64,000 nt of DNA, taken from NCBI RefSeq assembly GCF_002236105.1, contig NZ_NIWU01000002.1:434001-498000 (forward strand). Reading direction: 5' to 3'. The stretch's first letter is position 1. Each line of letters begins with the position of its first letter. The notes beneath the pieces were generated by a model. That model saw only the letters and a list, made by a program, of their open reading frames with translations, was not told where the DNA came from and searched no databases. The position numbers were made by a program, and so were the translations under genes. This DNA is from Pseudomonas umsongensis (lineage in GTDB: Bacteria > Pseudomonadota > Gammaproteobacteria > Pseudomonadales > Pseudomonadaceae). This document shows, in pieces, positions 46,325 to 54,399 of this stretch.

Positions 46325-47134
46325 ATGAGTACAGAAGATCCGCGGTTTGCAGGCATCGCCCGTTTGTATGGCATCGAGGGCCTTGAGCGCCTGCGCGCGG
46401 CGCATGTGGCGATTGTTGGCGTCGGTGGCGTCGGCTCCTGGGCGGCGGAAGCCATGGCCCGTTGCGGTGTCGGCGAGATCTCGTTGTTCGACTTGGACGA
46501 TGTCTGTGTCAGCAACGCCAACCGCCAGTTACACGCATTGGACAGCACCGTCGGCAAACCCAAGGTCGAAGTGATGGCCGAGCGCTTGCGCGGGATCAAT
46601 CCCGATTGCACGGTGCACGCGGTGCCGGATTTCGTCACCCGCGAGACCATGGCCGAGTACATCACGCCGAACATCGATTGCGTGATCGACTGCATCGACA
46701 GCGTCAACGCCAAGGCGGCGCTGATTGCCTGGTGTAAGCGGCGCAAGATCCAGATCATCACCACCGGCGGTGCGGGCGGGCAGATCGATCCGACGCTGAT
46801 CCAGGTCTGCGACCTCAACCGTACGTTCAATGATCCGCTGGCGTCGAAAGTGCGCTCCACCTTGCGCCGCGACTATGGCTTTTCGCGCACCGTGACCCGT
46901 CATTACAGCGTGCCGTGTGTGTTCTCCACCGAGCAACTGCGCTACCCGAAACCCGATGGCAGCATTTGCCTGCAGAAGAGTTTCGTCGGTGATGGTGTGA
47001 AGCTTGACTGCGCCGGTGGTTTTGGCGCTGTGATGATGGTGACGGCGACCTTCGGCATGGTCGCGGCGACCAAGGCGGTGGACAAGATCGTGGCGGGTGT
47101 GCGGCGGCCGGCGGAGCGCGTCAAACCTTCCTGA
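46325..47134 (+). CDS. tcdA: tRNA threonylcarbamoyladenosine dehydratase
   Basis: 269-residue E1-like ATP-dependent enzyme that cyclises t6A37 to ct6A in tRNA. The ATP-binding AIVGVGGVGSWAAEAMARCGVG is followed by LFDLDDVCVSNANRQLHAL and VIDCIDSVNAKAALI, all typical of TcdA/CsdL. ATG 46325 has GAGG upstream; two earlier in-frame starts lie only three codons away. It faces csdE-csdA, whose products are known to support TcdA in E. coli. Confidence 0.94.
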   Translation: MSTEDPRFAGIARLYGIEGLERLRAAHVAIVGVGGVGSWAAEAMARCGVGEISLFDLDDVCVSNANRQLHALDSTVGKPKVEVMAERLRGINPDCTVHAVPDFVTRETMAEYITPNIDCVIDCIDSVNAKAALIAWCKRRKIQIITTGGAGGQIDPTLIQVCDLNRTFNDPLASKVRSTLRRDYGFSRTVTRHYSVPCVFSTEQLRYPKPDGSICLQKSFVGDGVKLDCAGGFGAVMMVTATFGMVAATKAVDKIVAGVRRPAERVKPS

Positions 47135-47174
47135 CTCCGATCGTTCCCACGCAGAGCGTGGGAACGATCAGTCA
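47131..47174. terminator. Hairpin between convergent tcdA and csdE
   Basis: CTGACTCCGATCGTTCCCACGC and GCGTGGGAACGATCAGTCAG form a long stem with a three-base AGA loop. It is a collapsed copy of the GATCGTTCCCACGC family, overlaps both stop codons, and is well placed as a shared terminator, although no T-run is present. Confidence 0.7.
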
Positions 47175-47576
47175 GGCGGCGAGTTCACGCATCCGTTGTA
47201 AAACCGCATTCAAGCCATTGCTGCGCGACTGGGACAACTGGCGACCCAACCCCAGCTGATTGAACCAGTCCGCCAAGTCCACCTGCTGAAGCTCATTCGC
47301 CGACAACCCGTTGACCCGCGCCAGCAGCAACGCCACCAATCCGCGAATCAACCGTGCATCACTGTTGGCCCTGAACTGCCAGTGGCCATCCTTCAGTTCG
47401 CCCACCAGCCACACCTGGCTTTCGCAGCCGTGCACCCGGTTGGTGTCACACATTTCTACTTCGTTCAGTACGGGCAGGCGCTCGCCCCACTGCATCAGCA
47501 GGCGCGCCCGTTGTTCCCAGCCCGGCAGATCTTGAAAGGCTTGCAGCGCGTCCACGGCTTCAGCGGGAAGGCTCAT
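47172..47576 (-). CDS. csdE: SufE/CsdE-type sulfur acceptor
   Basis: 134-residue SufE-fold protein. Conserved C51 in VHGCESQVWLVG accepts persulfide sulfur from the cysteine desulfurase encoded just upstream. The gene overlaps csdA by four bases (ATGA), so the pair acts as a unit. Adjacent tcdA favours CsdE over SufE identity; SufE itself cannot be excluded. Confidence 0.9.
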   Translation of the reverse strand: MSLPAEAVDALQAFQDLPGWEQRARLLMQWGERLPVLNEVEMCDTNRVHGCESQVWLVGELKDGHWQFRANSDARLIRGLVALLLARVNGLSANELQQVDLADWFNQLGLGRQLSQSRSNGLNAVLQRMRELAA

Positions 47577-48778
47577 CGCAATAACTCCAGTGCTTGATCC
47601 AGCGCTTCAAAGAACCGTTCCAGGTCTTCGGAGTCGTTGTACAGCGCCAACGACACCCGAATCGCTCCGGCCAGGTGCAGGCTTTTGAGCAGCGGCATGG
47701 CGCAGTGATGACCGGCGCGGACCGCAATGCCCTGTTCGGTCAGAAGGTGCGCCAGATCCGAGTTATGTACACCTTCGATGGTGAAGCTCGCCAGTGCCAC
47801 TTGCGGCTTGCCCAACAGGCGGATGCCGTCACGCGCAGCGAGTCCCTTGAGCAGATAGTCATGCAGGGCCGATTCATGGGCGCAAGCGGCGTGCTGATCG
47901 AGCCCGGCAAGGTAATCCAGGCTTGCCCCCAGTCCAATGACGCTGGAAATCGGCGGCGTGCCGGCTTCGAATCCCAGCGGAGCAGGGCGGAAGCGGGCGT
48001 CATGATAGTTGGCATCCAGCACCATTTCGCCGCCGAACTGCCAGGGGCGTAGCTGTTGCAGCGCTTCATGGCGCCCAAACAACACGCCCAGGCCATCAGG
48101 GCCATAGAGCTTGTGGCTGGAAAATACATAGAAGTCGCACCCTAGCGCTTGCACGTCATGCCGACCATGGACCACGCCCTGGGCGCCATCGATCACGGTC
48201 AAGGCGTTATGCGCCTTGGCCAGCGCCAGCAGCGGGGGCAGGGGTTGCCAGGCGCCGATGACGTTGGACAGCTGGCTGACCGCTAGCAGCCGCGTGCGTG
48301 GGCCGATCAACCGTCCGGCAGCGTCAAGGTCGATCACACCGTCGGCATCCAGTGGCAGGATCACCAGTTTCAGCTCGCGGCGCTGCGCCAGTTGCTGCCA
48401 CGGCAGCAGGTTGGCGTGATGTTCCAGGGCGCTGATGACAATCTCATCGCCTGGATTGAAAAGATGCTCCAAGCCATAGGCCAGGAGGTTCAGCGCGGAC
48501 GTCGCACCGTGCGTGAAGATGATTTGCCCGCGGTCGCCGGCATTGAGCCATTGCGCGGCTTTGCGCCGACTGTCCTCGAATGCTTGGGTCGCATGGGCGC
48601 CGGGCAGGTGTTGTGCCCGATGCACGTTGGCCGCGCCGTTGGCGTAGTAATGCGCCAGGGCATCGAGCAGGGCTTGCGGTTTTTGCGTGGTGGCGGCGTT
48701 GTCCAGATAGGTCTGGCCTTGCCGTTGCAGGGCGGCGATGGCCGGAAAGTCGGCGCGCCAGGGGGAGAGAATCATCAT
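47573..48778 (-). CDS. csdA: Cysteine desulfurase, class II (CsdA/SufS type)
   Basis: 401-residue PLP enzyme that removes sulfur from cysteine. It has YLDNAATTQKPQALLDAL, the PLP lysine in FSSHKLYGPDGLGVL and the catalytic Cys in RAGHHCAMPLL. Together with CsdE it delivers sulfur; in E. coli the CSD system also interacts with TcdA. Start MMILSP uses the first of two ATGs; the ribosome-binding site is weak (AAAGG). No other suf or isc gene is near. Confidence 0.92.
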   Translation of the reverse strand: MMILSPWRADFPAIAALQRQGQTYLDNAATTQKPQALLDALAHYYANGAANVHRAQHLPGAHATQAFEDSRRKAAQWLNAGDRGQIIFTHGATSALNLLAYGLEHLFNPGDEIVISALEHHANLLPWQQLAQRRELKLVILPLDADGVIDLDAAGRLIGPRTRLLAVSQLSNVIGAWQPLPPLLALAKAHNALTVIDGAQGVVHGRHDVQALGCDFYVFSSHKLYGPDGLGVLFGRHEALQQLRPWQFGGEMVLDANYHDARFRPAPLGFEAGTPPISSVIGLGASLDYLAGLDQHAACAHESALHDYLLKGLAARDGIRLLGKPQVALASFTIEGVHNSDLAHLLTEQGIAVRAGHHCAMPLLKSLHLAGAIRVSLALYNDSEDLERFFEALDQALELLR

Positions 48779-48804
48779 GTTGTTCGGCCTTTACGCCTGA
48801 CCCT

Positions 48805-48904
48805 TGTAGGAGCGAGCATGCTCGCGATGGACGCCTGGACGACACGGGGTGTCTGGTGCCCCGCGTTATCGTTGACGTTCATCGCGAGCATGCTCGCTCC
48901 TACA
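48805..48904. repeat. REP-type inverted repeat, TGTAGGAGCGAGCATGC family
   Basis: TGTAGGAGCGAGCATGCTCGCGATG and CATCGCGAGCATGCTCGCTCCTACA are exact inverted arms about 50 bases apart, located between csdA and dapD, which are co-oriented leftward. Confidence 0.92.
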
Positions 48905-48919
48905 GGAATCGACTGACGC

Positions 48920-49954
48920 TTAGTTGTGAGCGTGCAGCGCTTCGTTCAATTCGATCGCCGATTTGTGGGTCTTGCACTCCACGGCACCGGTTTGCGAATT
49001 GCGACGGAACAGCAGGTCGGCCTGGCCGGCCAGCTCACGGGCCTTCACAACTTTCACCAGCTCGTTGTTCTCGTCCAGCAGCGCCACCTTGGTACCGGCA
49101 GTCACATACAGGCCCGACTCAACGGTGTTGCGGTCGCCCAACGGGATACCGATACCGGCGTTGGCGCCGATCAGGCAGCCTTCGCCAACCTTGATCACGA
49201 TGTTGCCGCCACCCGAGAGAGTGCCCATGGTCGAACAGCCGCCGCCCAGGTCCGAACCCTTGCCGACGAATACGCCAGCGGAGACGCGGCCTTCGATCAT
49301 GCCCGGGCCTTCGGTGCCGGCGTTGAAGTTGATGAAGCCTTCGTGCATTACGGTGGTGCCTTCGCCCACGTAGGCGCCCAGGCGCAGGCGCGCGGCGTCA
49401 GCGATACGCACACCGGCCGGTACGACGTAGTCGGTCATTTTCGGGAACTTGTCCACCGAGAACACTTCCAGCAGCTCGCCGCGCAGGCGGGCTTCAAGTT
49501 GATGCTCGGCCAGTTCGGACAGGTCGATGGCGCCCTGGCTGGTCCAGGCTACGTTTGGCAGCAGCGGGAACACGCCAGCCAGGTTCAGGCCGTGTGGCTT
49601 GACCAGGCGATGGGACAGCAGGTGCAGCTTGAGGTAGGCCTCAGGCGTGGAGGTCAGTTGTGCGTCTTCGGCCAGGACAGTGGCGACCAGCGGCTTGTGG
49701 CTCTCGGCCAGGCGGGTCAGCAGGGCGGCCTGGGCAGCGTCGACACCTTTCACGGCTTCAGCCAGTTGCGAAGCTTGCGCGGTGGTGAAGGTGATGGCCT
49801 GGTTGCCTTCGGTGTAGGCCAGGATCGGCGCAATGGCAGCGACCAGTTCGGCAGACGGGTTGAGCAATGGCTGTGCGTAGAACACTTCCAGCCAGGCGCC
49901 TTGACGGTTTTGGGTGCCGACACCAAAGGCCAGGCTGAACAGGGTAGTGGACAT
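48920..49954 (-). CDS. dapD: Tetrahydrodipicolinate N-succinyltransferase
   Basis: 344-residue enzyme that transfers succinyl from succinyl-CoA to tetrahydrodipicolinate. The C-terminal two thirds is a left-handed beta-helix of hexapeptide repeats (RLGAYVGEGTTVMHEGFINF, GKGSDLGGGCSTMGTLSGGG, IGANAGIGIPLGD). It is the long Pseudomonas/actinobacterial-type DapD rather than the shorter ~274-residue E. coli form. The ATG has AGAGGTATC upstream. Confidence 0.95.
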   Translation of the reverse strand: MSTTLFSLAFGVGTQNRQGAWLEVFYAQPLLNPSAELVAAIAPILAYTEGNQAITFTTAQASQLAEAVKGVDAAQAALLTRLAESHKPLVATVLAEDAQLTSTPEAYLKLHLLSHRLVKPHGLNLAGVFPLLPNVAWTSQGAIDLSELAEHQLEARLRGELLEVFSVDKFPKMTDYVVPAGVRIADAARLRLGAYVGEGTTVMHEGFINFNAGTEGPGMIEGRVSAGVFVGKGSDLGGGCSTMGTLSGGGNIVIKVGEGCLIGANAGIGIPLGDRNTVESGLYVTAGTKVALLDENNELVKVVKARELAGQADLLFRRNSQTGAVECKTHKSAIELNEALHAHN

Positions 49955-49986
49955 GTTGATACCTCTAGCAAATTGAAACGGGCTGC

Positions 49987-50349
49987 TTATTTGAGCGCGG
50001 CCGCGTAGATATCTGGCTTGAAGCCAATCAGGGTTCGGTCACCGAGATCGAGCACCGGGCGCTTGATCATCGAAGGTTGTGCGAGCATCAGTTCGATGGC
50101 TTTCGACTGGTCGAGATCGGCTTTGCGTTCGTCGTCGAGCTTGCGAAAGGTCGTGCCTGCACGGTTTAACACCACTTCCCAGCCGTGCTCGTTGCACCAT
50201 TGGGTCAGGTGTTCACGATCGATACCGACCGCTTTGTAATCATGGAAGTCATAGCTGACAGCGTGTTCATCAAGCCAGGTGCGCGCCTTTTTCATGGTGT
50301 CACACGCCTTGATGCCGAAAAGGTGCAACGTTTTACTTGAAACGGTCAA
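49987..50349 (-). CDS. ArsC/Spx-family (YffB-like) protein
   Basis: 120 residues of the ArsC-like thioredoxin-fold family. LHLFGIKACDTMKKARTWLDEH carries the single active-type Cys, and NRAGTTFRKLDDERK and MIKRPVLDLGDRTLIGF are conserved. Members of the YffB type are not true arsenate reductases; the function is unclear. The start is judged to be TTG 50349 (T-V-S-S-K-T-L-H), preceded by AAAGGGGGCG; no ATG precedes the conserved core except far upstream at 50541. Located beside dapD as in PAO1 (PA3664-like). Confidence 0.82.
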   Translation of the reverse strand: MTVSSKTLHLFGIKACDTMKKARTWLDEHAVSYDFHDYKAVGIDREHLTQWCNEHGWEVVLNRAGTTFRKLDDERKADLDQSKAIELMLAQPSMIKRPVLDLGDRTLIGFKPDIYAAALK

Positions 50350-50546
50350 GGAATCGCCCCCTTTACAGGTGTTGGAAATAAAAGGTGCCGGATTATGCCA
50401 TGGCCGGATGGTTTCGCGGCGGCTGTAGGACAAAACCCCTGGGAATACAGTTGTGACAGGGTGCGACATAGGTGTAAGGGCAAGCGCACAGTCTAAGCGG
50501 CTAATATGGCACTTCAATGCTGTCGATTGTCCGGGAACCACGCTTT

Positions 50547-52178
50547 ATGCAAACCGCCTACACCGTTCTGATTCTGTTGATGCTGGTAGGTGTTTCGCGC
50601 CTGCTCGGACGGGTGATCCCACTGCCGTTGCCGTTGGTGCAAATTGCCGCGGGTGCCTTGCTTGCCTGGCCGACCCTCGGCCTGCATGTGGCGCTGGATC
50701 CTGAATTGTTTCTGTTTCTGTTCCTGCCACCGTTGTTGTTTTCCGATGGCTGGCGCATGCCCAAACGTGAATTCTGGCGTTTGCGTGGACCGATCCTCAC
50801 CCTGGCCGTGGGGTTGGTGCTGTTTACCGTGGTCGGTGCCGGGTATTTTATTCACTGGTTGCTGCCGACTATCCCGTTGCCGGTGGCGTTTGCATTGGCG
50901 GCGGTGCTGTCGCCCACGGACGCCGTGGCGGTGTCGGCGATCTCTCAGAATCGCTTGCCGACGCCCTTGATGCACATGCTGCAGGGCGAGGCGTTGATGA
51001 ACGATGCCTCGGGTCTGGTGACGTTCAAGTTCGCCCTGGTGGCGGCAGTGACCGGGGCATTTTCGCTGGCCAACGCCAGTGTCACCTTTGTATTGGTGGC
51101 GGTCGGCGGCCTGGCCATTGGCGTGGCCTTGAGCTGGCTGGTAGGGCGCCTGCGCTCGTGGATGATCGCCCGTGGCTGGGATGACCCGGCCACCCACGTC
51201 GTCTTCATGTTGTTGCTGCCATTTGCCGCCTACGTGCTCGCCGAACGCGTGGGAGCGTCGGGCATTCTGTCGGCGGTAGCGGCGGGGATGATGCAAAGCT
51301 GGCTCGATCTGCTGCCGCGCCAGACCAACACGCGGTTGCTTAATCGCAGCGTCTGGTCACTGCTGGAGTTCGCCTTCAATGGCTTGATTTTCCTGCTGCT
51401 GGGCTTGCAGTTGCCGGACATCATCAAAGCCGTGGCCAGCCATGAAACTTCGCTGTGGCCGACGCTGTTTTATCGCTGTGTCGATGTGCTGGCGATTTTC
51501 CTGGTGCTGCTGGTGTTGCGGTTCGTCTGGGTGCAGAGCATCTGGCGCCTGTCCATTGTGCTGCGGCGCTGGCGCGGCAAGGATGAGATCACCCGGGTGC
51601 CGAGCGCGCGCTCCTGCTGGTTACTGACCGTTGGTGGCGTGCGCGGGGCGGTAACATTGGCGGGTGTGATGTCGGTGCCAATGTTCATGGGGGCAGAGGC
51701 ATTTCCCGAGCGTGACCTGCTGATCTTCATCGCTGCCGGGGTGATTTTGCTGTCGTTGATCGCCGCGTGCGTGGCGTTGCCGTTGCTGCTGCGAGGCATC
51801 GAAAAAAGCCCGGACGACAAGCGCCGCAATGAAGTGCGCGACGCCTGGCGCAAAACCGCCGAAGCGGCCATTCATGCCCTCGAAACCGAAGAGGTCAACC
51901 CACAGGACGCCGCTCAAGCGGCGCTGGCGGTAGAACTCAAGGCGCGGATCATGTCCGAGTATCGGCATCAGCTTGAAGTATTCAATGACTCGGCCGAAGC
52001 CCAGGCACTGGCCTTTCAAATGGACTTGCTGGAACGGCGCCTGCGTTTGAAGGCCCTGCGAGCGCAGCGCCTGGAGTTGTATAGCCTTAGTCGTCATCAC
52101 CAGATTGGGGATGACGTGTTGCGCGAGGTATTGGGTGAGCTGGACTTGAGTGAGGCTAAACTGGGGGCGGTAAAGTAA
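50547..52178 (+). CDS. CPA1-type Na+(K+)/H+ antiporter
   Basis: 543 residues. About 12 membrane helices occupy residues 1-400, including VLSPTDAVAVSAI and GEALMNDASGLVTFKFAL with the ND ion-binding pair, and GGVRGAVTLAGVMSVPM. A charged cytoplasmic tail of about 140 residues follows, rich in Arg/Glu/Ala helices. This matches NhaP/YjcE-class antiporters for pH and cation homeostasis. ATG 50547 (MQTAYTVLILL) is preferred to the in-frame start at 50517. Ion specificity cannot be read from sequence. Confidence 0.9.
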   Translation: MQTAYTVLILLMLVGVSRLLGRVIPLPLPLVQIAAGALLAWPTLGLHVALDPELFLFLFLPPLLFSDGWRMPKREFWRLRGPILTLAVGLVLFTVVGAGYFIHWLLPTIPLPVAFALAAVLSPTDAVAVSAISQNRLPTPLMHMLQGEALMNDASGLVTFKFALVAAVTGAFSLANASVTFVLVAVGGLAIGVALSWLVGRLRSWMIARGWDDPATHVVFMLLLPFAAYVLAERVGASGILSAVAAGMMQSWLDLLPRQTNTRLLNRSVWSLLEFAFNGLIFLLLGLQLPDIIKAVASHETSLWPTLFYRCVDVLAIFLVLLVLRFVWVQSIWRLSIVLRRWRGKDEITRVPSARSCWLLTVGGVRGAVTLAGVMSVPMFMGAEAFPERDLLIFIAAGVILLSLIAACVALPLLLRGIEKSPDDKRRNEVRDAWRKTAEAAIHALETEEVNPQDAAQAALAVELKARIMSEYRHQLEVFNDSAEAQALAFQMDLLERRLRLKALRAQRLELYSLSRHHQIGDDVLREVLGELDLSEAKLGAVK

Positions 52179-52200
52179 GCGGATTGTCGAGCTGGCGCGG

Positions 52201-52950
52201 TTATGGGTAAATCATGCGCACGGCCGCAATGTCGCCTTGGCTGATATGCAAGTTTAGAGGTTGATGCCAGTCACCCACGGTAAGTTCGTTGAGGACTTCA
52301 TAGTGCATTACGGAATGCCGGTCATAGGGGGTGAAAGCCTGAAAGGCACTGCGCTCCAAGGGAAAGACATTGGCATCAACTTCAGCTCTGGTAAACGTAC
52401 TGCTGATCATGTGGGCGTATGTTTTTTCTCGGTCCCAAGGTATCCCTGCATCTGGATGTTGATGCTCATGACCCAATCCGAGTGCATGCCCAAATTCATG
52501 AATAACCGTATATTCGAAATAGGGAGAGGAAAATTTGGTTCCCAGGGTCATGGACGGCGCTTGGGGGTCGCCGGTAATCGCGTCGGTACCGATTCTTGAA
52601 CCGCCGCTATTATCGAACGAGGGTTGAAAGTCGATGCGAATGTCACCCAGGAATTCTTCCGAAGAAAAAATGTCTTGTTCATCCATTTCAATGAATTCGA
52701 AATTGAGATTGATGTACGGCAGCCATTTGCTTGCAGCGTTTTTTACCGCGGCAAAAGAGAGTTCATTGTATTCGAAGATCAGGATTCTCAGGGTTTTCCC
52801 TGGCTTCCAATATTTGGTGTGGTCGCTGATACTGCGCTTTTTACGATTGCCGTGAGTGACTCCGTTAGAGGGGTGCTCATTGATGGCGGCTTGATAAGAG
52901 GCAGCAGGGTCGGAAGTTGCAATGGTTTTGCAGCATTTAAGTTGATTCAT
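52201..52950 (-). CDS. Astacin-like (metzincin) zinc metalloprotease, orphan
   Basis: 249 residues with zinc site HEFGHALGLGHEHQHP (151-166, ligands H151, H155, H161, catalytic E152) and the Met-turn SVMHYE (213-218), the hallmarks of an M12A-type metzincin. No signal peptide or membrane segment; a polar tail of about 50 residues precedes the domain, possibly a propeptide or secretion tag. Base composition is clearly AT-richer than its neighbours and codon choice is unlike them (many TTT, AAT, GAA), suggesting horizontal transfer. No good ribosome-binding site; the start could also be TTG 52986. Orphan between the antiporter and dapC, which are close neighbours in PAO1. Substrate unknown. Confidence 0.85.
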   Translation of the reverse strand: MNQLKCCKTIATSDPAASYQAAINEHPSNGVTHGNRKKRSISDHTKYWKPGKTLRILIFEYNELSFAAVKNAASKWLPYINLNFEFIEMDEQDIFSSEEFLGDIRIDFQPSFDNSGGSRIGTDAITGDPQAPSMTLGTKFSSPYFEYTVIHEFGHALGLGHEHQHPDAGIPWDREKTYAHMISSTFTRAEVDANVFPLERSAFQAFTPYDRHSVMHYEVLNELTVGDWHQPLNLHISQGDIAAVRMIYP

Positions 52951-53081
52951 TTGGTTGTGCTTAGTGGTCTGTGAGTGAGGCCTCAAATTAAAGGGTGGGT
53001 AGGGGGTTGTCTAGATTGTTAATTGTTCAGTTTGTTGCGCGTATAAGTTTAGTTTGTTGGGTGTGAAGTTGTTTAAGTTGG

Positions 53082-53106
53082 CCTGCACCGCGTTGCACGG
53101 TGCAGG
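53082..53106. terminator. Hairpin downstream of dapC
   Basis: CCTGCACCG and CGGTGCAGG pair perfectly around CGTTGCA, 11 bases beyond the leftward dapC stop. No T-run on the - strand, so terminator function is uncertain. To its left, 52979-53081 is a G/T-rich non-coding stretch with no visible gene. Confidence 0.45.
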
Positions 53107-53117
53107 GGAACTCATTG

Positions 53118-54320
53118 TTATTTACTGCGTGCATCAATGAAGTTGCGAATTCGCTCTGCGGCCTCTACACACTCCGCCAGCGGCGCAACCAATGCCATGC
53201 GCACGCGCCCGGCACCCGGATTGACGCCATCGACATCCCGCGACAGGTAGGAACCCGGCACGACGGTCACATGCTCCTGCTCGAACAGGTCGCGGCAGAA
53301 GGCTGCGTCGTCACCGGCCACATTCGGCCACAGGTAAAAACCGCCGTCCGGGCGTTGCACGTCCATCACCGGGCTGAGGATTTTCAGCACCGCGTCGTAC
53401 TTCTCGCGATACAGCGCACGGTTGGCGCGCACATGCACTTCGTCGTTCCACGCGGCAACGCTGGCCAGTTGGGTTTGAACCGGCATCGCGCAGCCGTGAT
53501 AAGTGCGGTAGAGCAGGAAGCCCTTGAGGACGTCAGCGTCACCGGCCACGAAGCCCGAACGCAGGCCTGGCAGGTTGGAGCGCTTGGACAGGCTGTGGAA
53601 TACCACGCAGCGCTTGAAATCCTTGCGGCCCAGTTCCACGCAAGCGCTGAGTAGGCCTGGTGGCGGCGTCTGTTCGTCGAAATACAGCTCGCTGTAGCAC
53701 TCGTCCGCGGCGATCACGAAGTCGTATTCGTCAGCCAGGGCGATCAGCTTTTTCAAGGTCTCGACCGGGATCAGCGCGCCGGTTGGGTTGCCCGGCGAGC
53801 ACAGGAACAGGATCTGGCAGCGTTGCCAGATGTCCGGCGAAACGGCATCGAAATCCGGATTGAAGCCATTTTCGTCCAGGCACGGCAGGTAGTGCGGCTT
53901 GGCCCCGGCGAGGAACGCGGCGCCTTCATAGATCTGATAAAAGGGGTTCGGACTGACCACCAGCGCGTCGTCACTACGGTTGACCACGGTCTGGGTGAAC
54001 GCGAACAGCGCTTCACGGGTGCCGTTGACTGGCAGCACGTTGCGCGCCGGGTCGATCCAGCCGCTCGGAACGCCGAAGCGGCGCTCGCACCAGGCGGCGA
54101 TGGCTTCACGCAGGGCCGGGATGCCGAGGGTGGTCGGGTACACGGCCATCTGATCCAGGTTGCTGGCCAGGGCTTCGGCGACGAAGCTTGGCGAGCGGTG
54201 TTTCGGTTCGCCGATCGACAACGCGATAGGGCGTTTGTCCGGGTTTGGCGTGACGCTGCCGAGCAGGGCGCGGAGCTTCTCGAACGGGTAGGGCTGGAGC
54301 TGGGTCAGAGCGTTGTTCAT
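53118..54320 (-). CDS. dapC: Succinyldiaminopimelate transaminase
   Basis: 400-residue fold-type I PLP aminotransferase that makes N-succinyl-LL-DAP. The PLP lysine is in HSLSKRSNLPGLRSGFVAG, with SPGNPTGALIP, AADECYSELYFDE and the C-terminal GRVRMALV carrying the carboxylate-binding Arg. The identification as DapC rather than ArgD-type comes from its place next to glnD (as PA3659) and its sequence class. The ATG has no strong ribosome-binding site (CGAGATCCATCG upstream). Confidence 0.92.
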   Translation of the reverse strand: MNNALTQLQPYPFEKLRALLGSVTPNPDKRPIALSIGEPKHRSPSFVAEALASNLDQMAVYPTTLGIPALREAIAAWCERRFGVPSGWIDPARNVLPVNGTREALFAFTQTVVNRSDDALVVSPNPFYQIYEGAAFLAGAKPHYLPCLDENGFNPDFDAVSPDIWQRCQILFLCSPGNPTGALIPVETLKKLIALADEYDFVIAADECYSELYFDEQTPPPGLLSACVELGRKDFKRCVVFHSLSKRSNLPGLRSGFVAGDADVLKGFLLYRTYHGCAMPVQTQLASVAAWNDEVHVRANRALYREKYDAVLKILSPVMDVQRPDGGFYLWPNVAGDDAAFCRDLFEQEHVTVVPGSYLSRDVDGVNPGAGRVRMALVAPLAECVEAAERIRNFIDARSK

Positions 54321-54351
54321 CGATGGATCTCGTTCAATGTGAAGACCTGCA

Positions 54352-54385
54352 CTCTGTAGGAGCCAGCAAGCCGGCTCCTACAGAG
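54352..54385. repeat. Short TGTAGGAGCC inverted repeat
   Basis: CTCTGTAGGAGCC and GGCTCCTACAGAG are exact arms around AGCAAGCC, a compact REP unit of the TGTAGGAGC family between glnD and dapC (both leftward). It may act as a terminator for glnD. Confidence 0.88.
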
Positions 54386-54399
54386 GGGAGATACTTAAT

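Noticed and set aside
49987..50541. 184-codon version of the ArsC/YffB-like protein starting at 50541
   Set aside because: The extra N-terminal residues are unlike the family and would overlap the upstream region of the antiporter gene; TTG 50349 has a much better ribosome-binding site.
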